From Metaphire vulgaris (taxonomy: Eukaryota > Annelida > Clitellata > Crassiclitellata > Megascolecidae): DNA of 64,000 nt. The notes under the pieces are model-generated. The model did no database searches. It worked only from the letters and a program-made list of their open reading frames with translations, and was not told the origin of the DNA. Within the stretch, counting starts at the first letter, position 1. Every line of letters begins with the position of its first letter. Location of the stretch: positions 4,210,757 to 4,274,756 of the forward strand of contig CM030834.1 in assembly GCA_018105865.1 (NCBI GenBank). The letters run 5' to 3'. Positions 1-22,424 of the stretch are shown piece after piece. A program made the translations under genes and the position numbers.

Positions 1-2171
1 ATTGGCTGACACGCCATTACCCACATCACTGAGCGAGTCGAGAAATATGCAGAAATGTTTTCAGTGAAGATCGTATTTTACTTAAAGCACTTGGAATTGA
101 AAAAGTATGCAGTGCAGAAGGATTGCTGGGGCTGGATTGCCACAATTAAATCGTCTACCACTGTCATATCCTTTGATGTCATCCACCCCGAAAGAACATT
201 TGGTTGACGAGTGATGCTGCTTTGATGAGAACATTGTTGACAGGGTAGTGAATCAGTGAGTGATGTCTTCGACTGTGCAAATGTATCCAAGCAAATGGGG
301 GGGGCGGTTTTGAACATCTTATTCAATTTTTTGACTTTCCAGTTTGACATTGGCTGTGTGGCCTGTGCTGGAAATTGTTTCTTTTATGTAGTACTAGTTA
401 AATTTTCATATCTCACTAACGGCACAGCATAGTTTTGCAAGACAGCATGCCATTGTTTGAAACAATAATTTCTATGTGTATTTGAAATGTTATTTCAATC
501 GGTACAGGTTCGAGGTAATTATTGGAAATTTTTTAGGAGACCACTTTTTTCTGGACACAGTGTAGTTTCAATTGCATTGATGTCATCGATTGCTAACTTG
601 ACTGAACTGTCTTTAGTTTAACTATTTGTGTCTTGTCCTAGGTCCTGCACTGTGCAAGAAAAGCCACCTGACTTTTACAAAGCCAAATATCAATGTGAAG
701 GTTACGTGCGTCGAAAAACTTTACTCAAAAACAGGAAAAAGCCTTCAGTAAGCATCTGCCAAAGCAATTTACCAACAACTTGGTGATCTCTGTAGTGTGA
801 TGCCATGTTCTATGTTTATAGAGATTCTGGTCAGAACTTCAGCCAGAACACCACTGATTCAAAGCATGAAATCTAAAAGATGATCCAAGGAAATTGCTTA
901 GCTCCCTGGGTGTGACTTACAGGTTGACCGAATAAAAGCGGAAAGCGGTACTATCCGTTAACATGGGCACAAGACCTTGCACGAGTGACTAAAAAGCATG
1001 TCAGGCAATCTTAAAATTGCGGTCCAGTGGTAAATGATTCTGACAGATCTGAAGAATGCAATGCGCTGCACCGGAGCTGTTCCTTTTATCATTTGATATT
1101 TTTTGGTTTCATTGGTCGGGGCCGTGTCATCCTTTAGGCATGTTGGAAACAGGTGTTTTGTATGCGTAGTTCTGTGATCTTCAGATCAGATTGGAATACA
1201 GCCAGGTGCTGGTTACATGGCATCTGATGGACTTCTCATATTGTGTGACAGTGGCTTGCCATTGAAAATATTTAATGTTAATAATGATGGTCATCATGCA
1301 TAGTACCATTAGGCAGGTTTCACTGATCCGTATTTCGATGAATTTCCAAAGTTCTTGTTCAGGCTTACTGTTCAAAAGCCATTATGATATCTTTACTCAA
1401 GTGCTCGTGTGTGATATTCTGCTTGAATAAAATCTGCTTCAGATACATTGGATATTTAATTATATTTTGTTATAAAGACTCAGTATTTTCTCTGAAATTA
1501 TTAATTTGTTTGGTTGGTAAATATCTTTGTTGTAACCATGTAATCAATCAGGTATCGTCGTGGACGCGATACTGGATGGGTCTTTGGAAGACAATGCTCG
1601 TCTATTTTCCTGCGCGATCATTTCGAGGATCATTACGCGACGCGGTAACACCTCGTGTTACAAAATTTCACTTAAATTGAGTTCTATTTTGAATTCAAGC
1701 TGTTTGTTGTTCACCCCAATTGGAACATTTTTATTCATGTTCAGGGTGGCCCAATAAAAAATGGTACCACTTTTTTCATTGTAAATATTTTAACAACCCC
1801 CGAGTCAAAATGCATGAAATTTGGCATGTAAGTGCGATATTGTGAATGCAGTCATAGCTATTTATGGGCATATTTCTCATTTTATTTTTAAAATATTTAG
1901 CTGTTTTTGTTCTTATTCTGGGTAGATGCAGAAGTTTTTGGTTGTTTTTTTAGTTCAAAGAGGATCCTTGTAAACTGGTGAATGTTGTTGGATGGATAGT
2001 TGTTCTAAGTGACTATCCCTGCAACCGCTCTCCCGATTCATTCACTTTGACTGATCCTGCTAAGGGTAAATTTGGGCATTTTATATGAGCAATCGTCTTG
2101 CTAGTGGGATAGTTAATTGTCTCACTATTGAGATATATTGCTCTGAATATTCTAATCTTAAACTGTGAATT
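1..2171. other. No gene recognised
   Basis: AT-rich non-coding DNA, only short ORFs without family resemblance. It could include the 3' UTR of a gene to the left; I see no splice or coding evidence for it. Confidence 0.5.
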
Positions 2172-2179
2172 GGCTTAAA

Positions 2180-2478
2180 CAGTGGTTCTCAGACCCCTTT
2201 GCCTTGCGGACCACTTTTGAAGATCACAAATTTCTCGCGTACCACCTGAAAATTGAGAAAAATCATGATGAGCAAAAAGAGTCATCGCGTGTGATCTTTG
2301 TCCCTCGCCAGTGCCCCGACAAGCAAAAGAATTTCGTCATCTTAATTGTGCCGCTTGCTCTATGGAAAAAGTATATATGTTTAATTTTTATTGACGCTTT
2401 TTCAGAATTTTCCACGGACCACTAGACCTCCTCTCGCGGACCACGTTTGGTCCGCGAACCACAGGTCGAGAACCATTG
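2180..2478. mobile_element. hAT-like MITE, 299 bp
   Basis: cagtggttctcagacc... / ...ggtcgagaaccattg, TSD ggcttaaa / tgcttaaa (7 of 8). Contains one cgacaagcaaaagaattt motif at 2317. Confidence 0.88.
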
Positions 2479-3199
2479 TGCTTAAACATTCATTTTAATG
2501 GCATGTTTTATTTGTAATAATTTGTTGTTAACATGTTGGCTGCCATGACGTGATGGTCTCAGCAAGATTTAGGCTCTCACGCCGGCCATGATAAGATGGT
2601 CTCGTCATGTTTTTTTATAGACTGATGTGAGCTTGTTGGCTCATGAAATCAAGTGTATTTGGCCACAGAATAATACAGATTATGCAGTGGCATCTATTGA
2701 ATGTGTGAAAAGTAAAGTTTCATTTTTAAAAAAAAACATGAATTTTGAATAGAAATGTAATAATGTGACTGTCTCTGAGCCGATTTTGGTAGCTATTTCA
2801 TTGCAGTAGAAGTTCTGTAGTAGAAGTTCTTCAGTGTTTTTAGGATAGTATTTATAAATTTAATGGCAAAATTGCAGAAATTTAGTAGAGTACCTTTTTT
2901 ATTCAAGACTGGACTTATTTATTTCAATGTACAATGCAGATAGGGTTTTCCCGACATTGTAATGAAATCAACAATAAGCTTTTAATTACTTTCCGCACGT
3001 TTAACATGATCCATTTAGGATATAATAACTGGATTTTATTTATTTCTAAGGTAAAAGGAAATATTTATTTATTTGTCATTTAGTAGCATGAGTATTTTCC
3101 TATGTTTCCATGTCTTAGCCCAAAGTCAGTGGCTGGTAGTTGCTGAGTTTAGGTTTAGTGAGACACAAAACACTCTGATTCTGTCTGTTTTTAATATAT

Positions 3200-3278
3200 T
3201 TAACCCTTTCACCCCAGTAGTCCGCATAACTAATACGTTACGAAGTCGAAATATTATCCTTACGGGATCAGGGATTAA
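3200..3278. mobile_element. TTAA-bounded ~80-bp MITE, subfamily A
   Basis: ttaaccctttcacccc... / ...gatcagggattaa, 79 bp. It aligns along its length with the reverse complement of 18139-18217. TTAA ends with CCC next to them are the signature of piggyBac-type insertion. Confidence 0.75.
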
Positions 3279-4081
3279 GTCAGAAGAGTTTTGAAAAGTA
3301 TATATCATTATTATGCTCTGGTATTTAATAGCATTTGTGCTTATAGATTTCTTTTAATTATTTTATGAAGACACAAGAGGTATATAAAACAAAGGAAATT
3401 GTAAAAAATTAGGTCATAAGTTTAATTATCTTGTGCATAAATATGGGACTGGATTTGTGAAAACAATTTTATTGAAAAAATCAAATCACTGTCAGTGTCA
3501 ATTTGAGTGATGCATCCCAGTTAGTAAAGAGGAATTTTCTTACATGCTGTAAATTCTCGAGTATAATGTGCACACAAGTATAATGTGCATGGCTTTCTGG
3601 GATGCATATCAAAAGGTAAAGTCGATTTTCATGAATATAATGCAAACTCTTAAATCTCCACACTTAGTAATATTTTACTTGATCACCAGTAAGCTTAATT
3701 ATTGCTGACAGAACTGTGAATGTTGCAAAAGTCAAGAGATTTGCTTGTATTTTAAAGGTAACGTATACAAGTTTCAGACCGGATCACCAAGTGCGGCACT
3801 TAACTGGTGCAGAAATATCGATGAAGTGACAAAAAGTAGCCTCATGAAGGTAATTTGCCATAAAATTCTTTAGCATGTTTTTGGCTGCAAATATGCCAAT
3901 GTTATATTGTATTAATGTGAGCATGATTGAGCAGTCCAAGTTTGCAACACTGACTACTGAATGTGCCTTGTGTATTGCATAATTATAATTATTATAGAAA
4001 CATTTCAAGAAGTGTGTATATCAGATTTAATAAACAATAAATGAGAGACAGGAAAAGGCAGAAATCAGAAGGCAAATATCA

Positions 4082-4726
4082 TGTACGCCTGCAATACCGC
4101 CCGTATCAATTGCGCCCCTTCATTTCCGCCCCTTCAATTCCGCCCAACCACAATATCGCCCATGCATTTCCGCCCAGCCTCAATACCGCCCCATGCATGT
4201 CCGATTGTCCACCCACTATCAATTCTGGCTCCTCATTACTGCCCATTTTAGTTATGATCAGCACAAGCAATAAAGCAGATTTGGTTTCAGCGATATATTT
4301 TAAACTTTATGCAACTAAAATGCTAGTTTAAACTTAACATATTGGTCCCCTATGACTTTAAACTTAACGTTACCTAACGGTAACGTGATGGCAAGTGACA
4401 AATAAATTGCAAGTATATGTTTAAAATAATGGTGCCTTATAACTTTAAACGAAATGTAATGGTTCATACTAATAACAATTGACAGTTTAAAGATCTACAT
4501 TAAAGGCAACACTATGCAAGAAAGCGCATTTGTTTTCTGCATCATAGGGCAGAGTGCGCAGACGTTGTGTCATCTGCTCATACTTCACAAATTCTTTTTT
4601 ATAACGACGACCTGGGGTGGTAATGAAGGGGCACAATTAATTTGGGGGCACAAATAAAGGGGGAACAATTGATTAGGGCAGAAATGATGGGGCACAATTG
4701 ATATGGGCGGTATTGCATGGCAGCCC
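4082..4726. mobile_element. MITE with subterminal caatt-cgccc repeats, 645 bp, TSD aaatatca
   Basis: Perfect 8-bp TSDs at 4074-4081 and 4727-4734. Both ends carry inverted arrays of a ~17-bp unit (tgcaataccgcccgtatcaa at the left; ttgatatgggcggtattgca at the right). The centre is AT-rich and non-coding. Confidence 0.9.
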
Positions 4727-4779
4727 AAATATCAACACCCTGAAATGATCCAGTAAAGGCATTATTACGTCAGATATCA

Positions 4780-4859
4780 TTAACCCCTTAACCGTGTATT
4801 TAACTGTAACTCAATGTAAAATGGACGGATATATTTGGGATCCCCAGTTAAAGGGTTAA
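4780..4859. mobile_element. TTAA-bounded 80-bp MITE, subfamily B
   Basis: ttaaccccttaaccgtg... / ...ccagttaaagggttaa with central taactcaatgtaaaatgga. Nearly the same as 28598-28677. A second ggggttaa follows 13 bp after. Confidence 0.85.
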
Positions 4860-7800
4860 GTCACAAGGGGTTAAATCACACAGATATTGAATTGTTCATA
4901 TTTACATTTTGATTTTTGCCTTTTTCTGATTTTAATTTGTTCAAGTGAAGACTAGGAATCCATATTGATGTACATAGACACTGTTGATTTTGCTCAGAAA
5001 TCACCTAGAATCTTTTCGGATTAATTTTTAGCCATTCAAAGGGCCTCTGATCCAGCTTTCAAACATATACAAATGTATACAAAGCATATACAAAATATAT
5101 TCTTAAGAATTTTTGCAGAGGTTTGGTCATTTTGATTGATCAGTTTTCCCACTGACTTTTGCACTGTTTATTATATATAACTCATATTGATGGCACTATA
5201 GAAGCTCTCTGATGAAGTGTCCAGAATGTACTTAGGTTAATGACGCTTGGAAATTGTTTGAGTCAAAAGAACTCTTCAGCCTGCTCTAATGATTTTGATT
5301 TTTGATTTCTGACGTTGAATACCAGAGTTCCATGATTTCACAATATTCCATTACGAGACATTTATTATGTAACTCACATTGATGGCACTATAGAAGCTCT
5401 CTGAAGTGACATTTGAAGAGTCATTTGATGTTCAACAACAGCAGTTCATTCTCAAATCACAGAGATTTTGCAAAGGCTTTACTTTGGCATTACTTGCTGT
5501 GTTGTGATTTTCAATATTATTTCTATTATTTTTCAAGATTTACTGTAGATTAATCCTTTTAATTTTTCAGCCACCTGACAATCTCATGACATTTGAATGA
5601 CAAAATGAACAATGAAAGGACGCTTGCAGTCCTCTGCTAGAAACGCGCTTTCTTTGGCTTAAACTACCGTGTGATCCAGATAGCTTCGTCATTGCCTTAT
5701 TGGCAACAACTGATTTTCCGAGTGGCCAAAATATCACGGCGAAACAGTGCTTCGATGAGAGACTGAATTGAAAATTAAAATGTCAAAATAATAATGATAC
5801 CTCGGGTTCTGTCAAATAAAAAACTCCGCGATGATGCGCTGAGGACAGTTGGTAGCAGTGTTTAATCTAGACTCCTGGACTCCGGGGGAAACTGACAAAG
5901 CCAGAGGGAATTCAACTAGGGGGCTGCTGTTAGTTGATGTAGTATGCCAAAATTTCCGGGGTGAATTTGAAATTTCCGGGGGGAAGAGGCAATTCCCCCC
6001 GGAAACGGCCTAGATTAAACCCTGATTGGTTGAAAGTGGTTTTAATGAAAGATGAAATGATGCAGGGTCATTCTTATACTCCGTCTTTAGTTTTCCGATC
6101 TTACACTGATAATAAATTATATTATATAGCACCTTGAAACTACTGTGTCTGAATTATTCATCTTATCTAAGTCAAAGATATTTGTTACTTTGTTTTTGTT
6201 GAGTATTTTACATTTTTATACTGCCTAATAATTTGAATAACTGCTTTACACGTATTGTATATTGTTGTTAACTATCTGGTCGTTGTATGGATATTTTTGT
6301 TAATTAAGAACTTAAAGCATTATGCAGCGATACATAAGCATAGATTTATTACTCAGATTTTGTGTCCTTCATTTTAATTGGAGTTGGTTAGTTACTCAGT
6401 TTACGAATTTCCAATGCACCTCAGTTGCAGATGTAATGTGATTTAGCTGATTACCACAATTGCCTGAAAGTACTGAATCCTCAAACAATGCGAAGGCATT
6501 CAAAGGAAAACAGTTGCCTCTTTATGTCTGTGCAAAAACCGTGTTGTACTCCTTAAAAACGATAGATTTTCTGCTGTTTTGTTATGAAATTATGATTCTG
6601 TAAAAATGAATTATCAAGAACATCATGAATTTTAAGTGGGATTGGGTTTGATGTCACATAATAACATGAATAATAAGATCTGTAGTAAATCTGTGTTCAA
6701 TGATAAGACGATTGTGCCTTGTGTATATTGAATGTTTAGTCATAAAGTGTGTGTGATTTTAGGCCATTTAATTCCGATTTCATTTAGTTTCCTTACAGCA
6801 GTTTTGCGGTGTTTCATCGGCCTGCCAGATATCGTTTGGTCTATTGTTGTAGCAAGTTTGCAGTGCTAGGTAGGTTTAGAATGAATACCGAGTCATGTTT
6901 TAGTGTGTGCGATTTGAAAATTTGCTTCTTTATCACAGAGTGAATGTCTCCTGCCTGAATTGATAATAAAGCTTCTGTATTTTATGCAATTTCATCTGCT
7001 TGCTGGCTGAACCGTTCGTACCAGTGATGTATTCGATAGCTTCTACCAAAATAGTATTACTTGAATGTTTGTTGGGAAATAAAATAATAGTGTGTCAGCT
7101 TTTATTTTATAATTTGCTAGTCAGTAATCTAAATTTTCTGTTCTATTTGCCTGAATTGTTTTTGTATCCGCCTGAAGCAGTGTTTTCAGTGTGTTTGAAG
7201 ATCTTTTGATCAGTTGAAACATTTACATTCTGATAAACATGTTAAATTGAGTCATGTTTATTATACAAAATGTTTTACTAGGGTTACAGTGTGTTTTAAG
7301 AAGATCTTTTTGATCACTTGACACAAAATTTAAATTCTGATAAAATAGTGACATGATTAATTACTTGAGTCATGTTTATTATTAAAATGAATTGGTTGAT
7401 ATTGATTATTACTCTGGTCATCATTAGTTCTTTATTCCTTTTTTGCGTCCTTTATGTCCTAAAAATGTCCGACAATAAAAAGCTTCATCAGATCTTCATT
7501 AGTTGTTACTAGCCAATGTGTTTTGTGTGTCCTTAAATTCTTTCCAACTGATCTGGTAACCCTAATTATTATGTTCAATATATAACACATAATGTATTTT
7601 GCCATTGTTATTCAGAGTATTTATTTATACTCAAATTACTTAGCTTTTCTGTTTTGAACTATTAAAAGTAAAATTACCTTGAAACAAGTGTAAATTATTT
7701 TAGAAATGGTTACAGGAGCTTTTTTAACAACCCATCTTGCTAAGTGTGAGGTATTATAATGTGTATGATGCAGTGGCATAGTGAGGGTATCCGGCACCCG

Positions 7801-7952
7801 GGGGCAAGCAATGTCCTCTCTAATTTTTTGTAGTTTGTGTGCACATGAAATTTCTTGTGTGCAAAATTTTACATGGAAAGTCAACTTCTGTGCGCGCCCA
7901 TAATTTGTCCGTAATCAGCACTACTTATTTGCTAACAAGCTAAACGTCTCAG
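4860..7952. other. No gene recognised, apart from MITEs
   Basis: AT-rich sequence with a near-repeated 30-bp stretch (ttgatggcactatagaagct near 5188 and 5382) and several aataaa hexamers. The 5856-6024 MITE and a partial terminus at 7771 are the only elements I can define. Confidence 0.5.
5856..6024. mobile_element. MITE, cagtgtttaatctaga family, 169 bp
   Basis: cagtgtttaatctagactcc... / ...ggcctagattaaaccctg, TSD gttggtag / attggttg (6 of 8). Inverted relative to the copy at 34924-35112; both have aatttccgggg-type blocks. Confidence 0.87.
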
Positions 7953-8148
7953 CAGAGGTGTAGCATCCCAATGGCTACTATGGCTCGAGCCATGGGCGGC
8001 ACATTGAGCGGTGATGACCTTTTTTGCTTGTCAGCCGATTTTCTATAGCTGATGACCTTTTTTTGCTTGTCAGGTAAAATAAAAACACATTGGGGCGGCA
8101 TTTTTTTCAGGAGCCATGGTCGGCTCAAGACCACACACTATGCCACTG
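7953..8148. mobile_element. hAT-like MITE, 196 bp, carrying two inverted cassette motifs
   Basis: cagaggtgtagcatccc... / ...cacactatgccactg, TSD cgtctcag / cgtcttag (7 of 8). Two copies of gatgacctttttttgcttgt (reverse strand of the cassette motif) lie at 8011-8033 and 8051-8073. A related left end, cagtggcatagtgaggg, is at 7771. Confidence 0.85.
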
Positions 8149-8564
8149 CGTCTTAGAACACTGTTATCGGCCAATGATCCTCTTTTAACAATTTTCCCAA
8201 CAGTTTAGAATACAAACACATGTATTGACGTTAACTTGGATGAAAAAATGGTGGGGGTGCAAACCCTCTACCTTCCCTTCCCTATGGTAGTCTTTCAAAA
8301 AGTGGGACTCTAGTCTAGAGGCCTAATAGAAGCTTACGACTATGATTACACATGGTGGTTTAACCATATAAGACATTCATTAGTTTGAAAATTCAAGCAT
8401 CACAAATGAAGCATTACAAATTTGCAAAGGGATTATGATTTCTATGCCTTTAGAGTTTCTCTTCAATCCTTACTATGTGGCCATTCGACCCAGGTCAGTT
8501 ACACTTCCTCTAAGAAGACGACTCCTAATGCGCATCATCATGCCTAGATGGTATTCCTCTAATT

Positions 8565-9240
8565 CAGTGTTCGCCAAACGTGGGTCGCAGGGCTCAGTCT
8601 TAAGAAATTTATATGCATGCAATCCTCCATACACAGCTTGTATTAAAATGATTAGTGTTTTATGAAACTTTTATGCAATTTTAGTCTGCAATAAATTTGC
8701 AGGGCCACGGCATGTTACAAAGCCACTGACGTGAGTCGCACAATTCCAAAAGTTTGGGTAGCCCTGGTCTATAGTGCTTTTTAAATTTAATTTTATTTCA
8801 CAATAACGCAAACAAAGCGCATTCCGACCATTTTGCTCTGAAACTCCAATAACAATCGAGAATCTCTGGAAAGAGATTAATTGCAACCAGGCGGTTAAGC
8901 GATTTTGCCATACTCTTAGGATTTTAAGACGCGTAACAAAGGTATGTTCATGGCAAAATATTAAAAAGATAATTTTCAAGAAATTTCAATATGTATTTCT
9001 TTCATTTCGTCTTATTTGACAAAAACATGAATAAATCTGTCTAATATATTTGTCATATCTTCATTCAAATTGAATAAGAGCTTTTGTTTTGCCATTTATT
9101 CAAAACTCAGAAGATTCCTTTCAACCAACGTTCGCCAGATGGCCTAATGCATTTTTTATATCACATGCTATTATTAGGGTCGAGCCACGCTACAAAACCA
9201 CCGAAGTGGGCCACAGTAACAAAATGTTTGGGAATTCCTG
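8565..9240. mobile_element. hAT-like element, gtgggtcgc family, 676 bp
   Basis: cagtgttcgccaaacgtggg... / ...tgtttgggaattcctg, TSD ctctaatt / atctaatt (7 of 8). Collinear with 42094-42876. Confidence 0.88.
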
Positions 9241-9639
9241 ATCTAATTGATTCCTTCTCTTGTTCTTCAACATATTCATTAAGCTAAATTGCGGTTCACA
9301 GTTTGCGCTGAATGTCAGACATGTTCCTCCTATATCCATTCGATTTGCTAGAAACTGTTCACAATCAAACGCAACCATGAACTCTTAAAACCAAATTTAT
9401 GTGAAGCTAGATATTTAGGCCTGTCATGCTGCGACTGAGTAGTAAAAATCGAAGTTTGACTTTGATATCTCACAATATAACCATCTTACATGCAAATGAT
9501 AAAAAATGGCCATGATGGGTAAATATGCAAATGAGATAAAAAAATATGGAAGAATCAGTTTTCTGGGTAAAGATGTAGATTTCAAATACAACATTGCCAT
9601 CTTCTGTCCACCACTTTTGATAAAAAGAGCTGTACGCCT

Positions 9640-10480
9640 TTCCCTCTGGTTTGGAATATCTTCTGGCTCACGCTGGTTCAATCCTATCTCGAGATCCTTT
9701 CAAGTTTCATGCCAGAATCAAACTTCAACCCTCCGATCTATACTATGGAGTACCACAAGGATCTGTCCTTGGCTTTTGTTCAATCTTTACCGGTCATTTA
9801 ATCAACTCTCTCAAATTGAATCATCAATTTGTCAATTATTTCTTTCGCCCATCTTCCTTTAAGGCATCAATCTCTGAACTAGAATTTTTTGTCAATCATG
9901 TTTTCTAATCTCCTTGAATCCAAAACAGATTTAAATTATTTGGACTGCCACAACAACTAAAATTGATTTTAGCCCCAGTATAATAACCCTGTTCAACTGA
10001 AAAATCTTGTTTACTTTTGACTCTCCCTAAATTTTGACTCTATCTCAACTAGTTAAATTAGTAATGAAAAACTGCACTATTGCCACTAAATTAGTTAACT
10101 ACTGAACTCACTGTTTCACAATCTTCCAAAGGCTTCCATATGTAAACTAAGATTCAAAATGCCTTAGTACAGTAACTAAATCGTTTTTGCCATTTACTTA
10201 ATCTCTCCACTTAACAGAACGCATTGAATATAAAATAATATTTTTTTTTCAAAACCAGTTTTTTCCAATTGGATCTACTAGATCCTCTTCTCATGTAACT
10301 CTCCTTCGACCTCTGAATCAATCATCTCTCAAAATTTGCAATCCAGCCAAGCTTTGGAACTCAATTCCAATATCCCTTCGTTCAAAAATTTGCAAACTCC
10401 GGTAACATCTCCTCATAAAAAAATCATTTCTCTTTATAAAATCATTTCCTCCAAGAAATCAGCCCACTTCCCTTTTGATT
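9640..10480 (+). mobile_element. Degenerate LINE reverse transcriptase with 3' end
   Basis: The plus strand encodes LYYGVPQGSVLGF near 9735-9775, the reverse-transcriptase motif 4 region, followed by decayed sequence. At 10275-10480 the 3' terminal blocks appear: SSSHVTLLRPLNQSS, AKLWNSIPISLRSK and a final SFLFIKSFPP. Many stops lie between; it is an old copy. Confidence 0.7.
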
Positions 10481-10852
10481 AAATGACCCGGCATGAATGA
10501 TTTTTTTCAGATTGACACTACCATCTTTTGGAAGCGCTTTAAACTAGATTTAAAATACTTTTGATTTTGGTACTGAACCATGTTACAGTGATAGAAATTG
10601 TCTTAGTAATAATAATAAGAGTCAGTGACAGTATTTCTTACAAGATGAATTTAGAATACACTGGCAAAAACATTCATTAATTCACCATTAGTGAACCATT
10701 AACCAACTTCTAGTGAATATAACAAAAACATGTCATTCTGTAATAGCTTCTGGCATTTTAGTGTACAATGTTATTTTTGCATTCATTCATGTATCATTTT
10801 GATCTGATGAATACTAACAGCTTAGTAAGTTCTACAGTGTAGTTCAAGTACA

Positions 10853-10920
10853 GTGGTTCTCACACAGGGCAGTTCCTACTGAACCACTTTAAACCTTGTT
10901 ATATTATACTATACTGTATT
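10853..10920 (+). repeat. Short retroposon-like repeat ending in aaaccactttaaa plus ATT-rich tail
   Basis: acagtggttctcacacaggg...aaccactttaaaccttgtta. The same ending occurs at 35467-35560 (+), 26025-26115 (+, with a pure (att)n tail) and 21400-21485 (-). A constant 3' segment followed by a variable simple repeat is typical of SINE/LINE tails. Confidence 0.6.
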
Positions 10921-11142
10921 CATAGTTTCATAACCAGTTTAAAAGTCATAAGTTTGGAAATTCTTGATGGCCAACAAGCAAAACTCAGCTTTATACTTAA
11001 TTTGCAGAAAATATTTGGCTTAATCACAGCTAAGAAGTACTGTTTAACCATGAATCTCTTTCTGTGGTTAATTAATGGTGGTTGGCAACTGCTCCAAACA
11101 ATAAAAAAGGTAATACTGATAACTACATTCTGTACACCAGAG

Positions 11143-12139
11143 TAGAGAGTGACACGGGGACATCATTTTATCCCCACCCTGCACCCAAACATTTCTCCCC
11201 GTCCCCACACCATCCCCACATTGCTTCTCCCCATCCCCGCAGCATTTGTCCCCATCCCTGCACCAGACTTTTTTGTCCCCTCATTGTTCCTGCAGTAACC
11301 CGTCAACATACGTTAACAAAATTAAGATGTCATGCTTTCGACTGTTAAATGGTAATATAATTAAACATTTAAGTTAGCAAACAAAAAAGATTAACAACAG
11401 CATCAGCACTCCATTGTGCAACCTTCTTGTAGTGTGGTTACACCTCACTCACTCAGTTATACGTTTAAAAGGATATTCACTCACTTTTACTTTTAATCAA
11501 TTTATCGATATCACATTTTTCCATTTATGACTTTGAGTGGTGAAAAATAACAAGCCATGTGCCCAAGATAACGGGAGTATTCAGAACACTCTCTATGCCC
11601 ACCAACATAGCCAATATCTATGCTGGTGGGCAAGAAATCTGCTTCTGCCATTGGCATCTATTAATAGACAACAATGGTTTCTATGGTTTCTGGAAACTTT
11701 CTGCCCACCAGTGGGCGGAGCAACCGGACCTTGTTGGTAAACACTGGATAACCCTATAGAAGTTAAAAGGGATACAGGAAAAGGAAGTAGGCCTACTAGG
11801 CAGTACTTCCGGCAGATTGCTAAGTCAGGTGGCTGCTCTAGCGCCGTGTATTAATTCCACCCATACCTACTTAACAAATAACCTACTGGGTTACTAAATA
11901 CTCTCCATGCAGAAAAACAAAGAACGCCTGCACAACGTCATCAATATTAATGTTATCATCAACTTGATAATACTGATACCATCACTGTGGTATTACCATG
12001 GTAAATGTCCCCGCTCCCGCGGTATTACCGCGTGACAAGAACCCGTTACCGCAGTAATACCGCACTTTTGGGCCAAATTGTCCCCACTACCGCGGTTACC
12101 GTTGATTTCCCGCGGTAGCCATTACTGTGTCACTCTCTA
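11143..12139. mobile_element. hAT-like element, 997 bp, TSD caccagag
   Basis: tagagagtgacacgggg... / ...tgtgtcactctcta with perfect 8-bp TSDs at 11135-11142 and 12140-12147. The left interior repeats ccccatccc-type text, the right interior repeats taccgcggt-type text. A hairpin-rich insert at about 11575-11760 may be a second element. Confidence 0.92.
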
Positions 12140-12147
12140 CACCAGAG

Positions 12148-13123
12148 TCCCTGCTTGCCTGACACCGGAGATCAACACTGGGTCCAATGCTCGAATTTGA
12201 ATATGGGCAAACCGTTACTTTTTTGCAACAAATAAACAATTGGTGTCTCCATTATTCATGTATTTGTGGGTCTTGGATGCCAGGGTTGATCTTGTGAATT
12301 TTATTGGATGTGAATGGATCTTCATTCACCACATTAAAACTTAAAAAGAATTTCTAGTCTCAGCCCAGAATTTACAGGCACTCCAGAAAGTGGAGGTCAA
12401 GACTTTCTAACCAATCGACTCTCAGCAACTGCAGGTACTAAATTAATGGTGCATGGTGTATTCTCATCAAACATTAATTTCACCATAAAGGGCCTGGAGC
12501 AAAGTAAGTGGGAATAAAATTCAAATAACAGCCAAAAACCATTTCACAGGATTTGACAGATTTAAAGATTTGAAAAGTCTACAGTATTACTTTACAGTAC
12601 ACAATGTAAAATAGCACTTGTAAAACTCAAGCCTAATAACAGCAAGATTAATGAGAATATAAAAGCAACTACACTGCTGAAATACCATTCAACAGTCTTA
12701 TGTTGAACAGCACAAAAATCAATGCTAACATTTTTTCCCTAAAACAAATTATACACAGTACAATGAACAATCAAAATTATATTATCTAACTGCAAGACTG
12801 ATATTGTGAAATCTGCCTTTCTAAACAGAACGGCCGAGTTTTGAGGCAAAATTGTGGCATTAATCACAATTTACCTTTTCTAGCCAAAATGTTTCTTACA
12901 CACACATGTAACAAGGCCTTTATATAGCGCCGTTTCTCAATGATCGGTCAGACCATCTGCACGAACAGCAAACAAACCTTGTTTGTCATCTTTTGTTAAA
13001 TCAAATTCAACTTTATCAGTAATTGTCTACAGCCTCAGATGGTGATGGTAGTTACCTTCCTCTGCAGTGGCAACAAATTTTGCAACAGCAATACCCAAGA
13101 GCAGCAAGCAGTGTTTCATGCTA
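12148..13123. other. No gene recognised; possible Abi 3' UTR at right edge
   Basis: No ORF of note. Because Abi is on the minus strand and stops at 13890, its 3' UTR must extend leftwards from there, but I could not place a polyadenylation site. Confidence 0.4.
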
Positions 13124-13204
13124 TTAACCTCTTAACTGGGCAACTATTTGTAACTCAATGTAAAATGGACGAGTGTTACTCGGGGCACCCAGTTAAGGGG
13201 TTAA
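13124..13204. mobile_element. TTAA-bounded 81-bp MITE, subfamily B
   Basis: ttaacctcttaactggg... / ...cacccagttaaggggttaa, with the same centre, taactcaatgtaaaatggac. Confidence 0.85.
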
Positions 13205-13889
13205 GCTTAAATTTTAATTGATTCATCATAATATAATATTACCATTCATGACACACACTCACAAACACATATCAATTACTTATCTTTAGGCAATTAACAA
13301 CTAATAGAAATTGCTTATTTGCTAAATGAATGTACAAATTCACACAAGCTCATGTAGATAAAAACAGAATATTCAAACTACAAAAGCTACTTATATGAGC
13401 ATGTAATGCAATAAATAAATATATACATACAATATATATATTCCTATTGTCACAAATTAGTTGTCCCATCATTTTTTAAGTTTTACTCATATTTGATCAA
13501 ACAACTAACTTGTATGACACCAAAGCCCTAAAAAGAATAAGCTATTCACAGCTATTCTGGCTACAAGCTCACCATTAGAACATTAACACATCGAGAAACC
13601 GTATGTTACACACACAGATTCATAAAAGCAAATCAGTCTGAAATATATCTACTGTACAAGCAATAAAAGTATTCAATGGTTATCGTCCTCTCTTCCCAAT
13701 GTCATATATGTACTGTACAGTGTACATGCTCCTCATTACGGAGTCAAATGCCAACGTATCATCATCACTGCTAACCAGGCTGTTTACCACAAAGTGAAAA
13801 ATGCTAATGCGGCCAAGAATTAAGAATGGTAAAGCAAAATTCTAGAAGAGTTGTTGCATACAACACATTGCAGGAAAGTAAGACGGTTA

Positions 13890-22424
<8,535 letters not shown>

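Noticed and set aside
7771..7790. Complete MITE starting cagtggcatagtgaggg
   Set aside because: No matching right end or TSD; the similar right end at 8148 pairs with 7953 by TSD instead.
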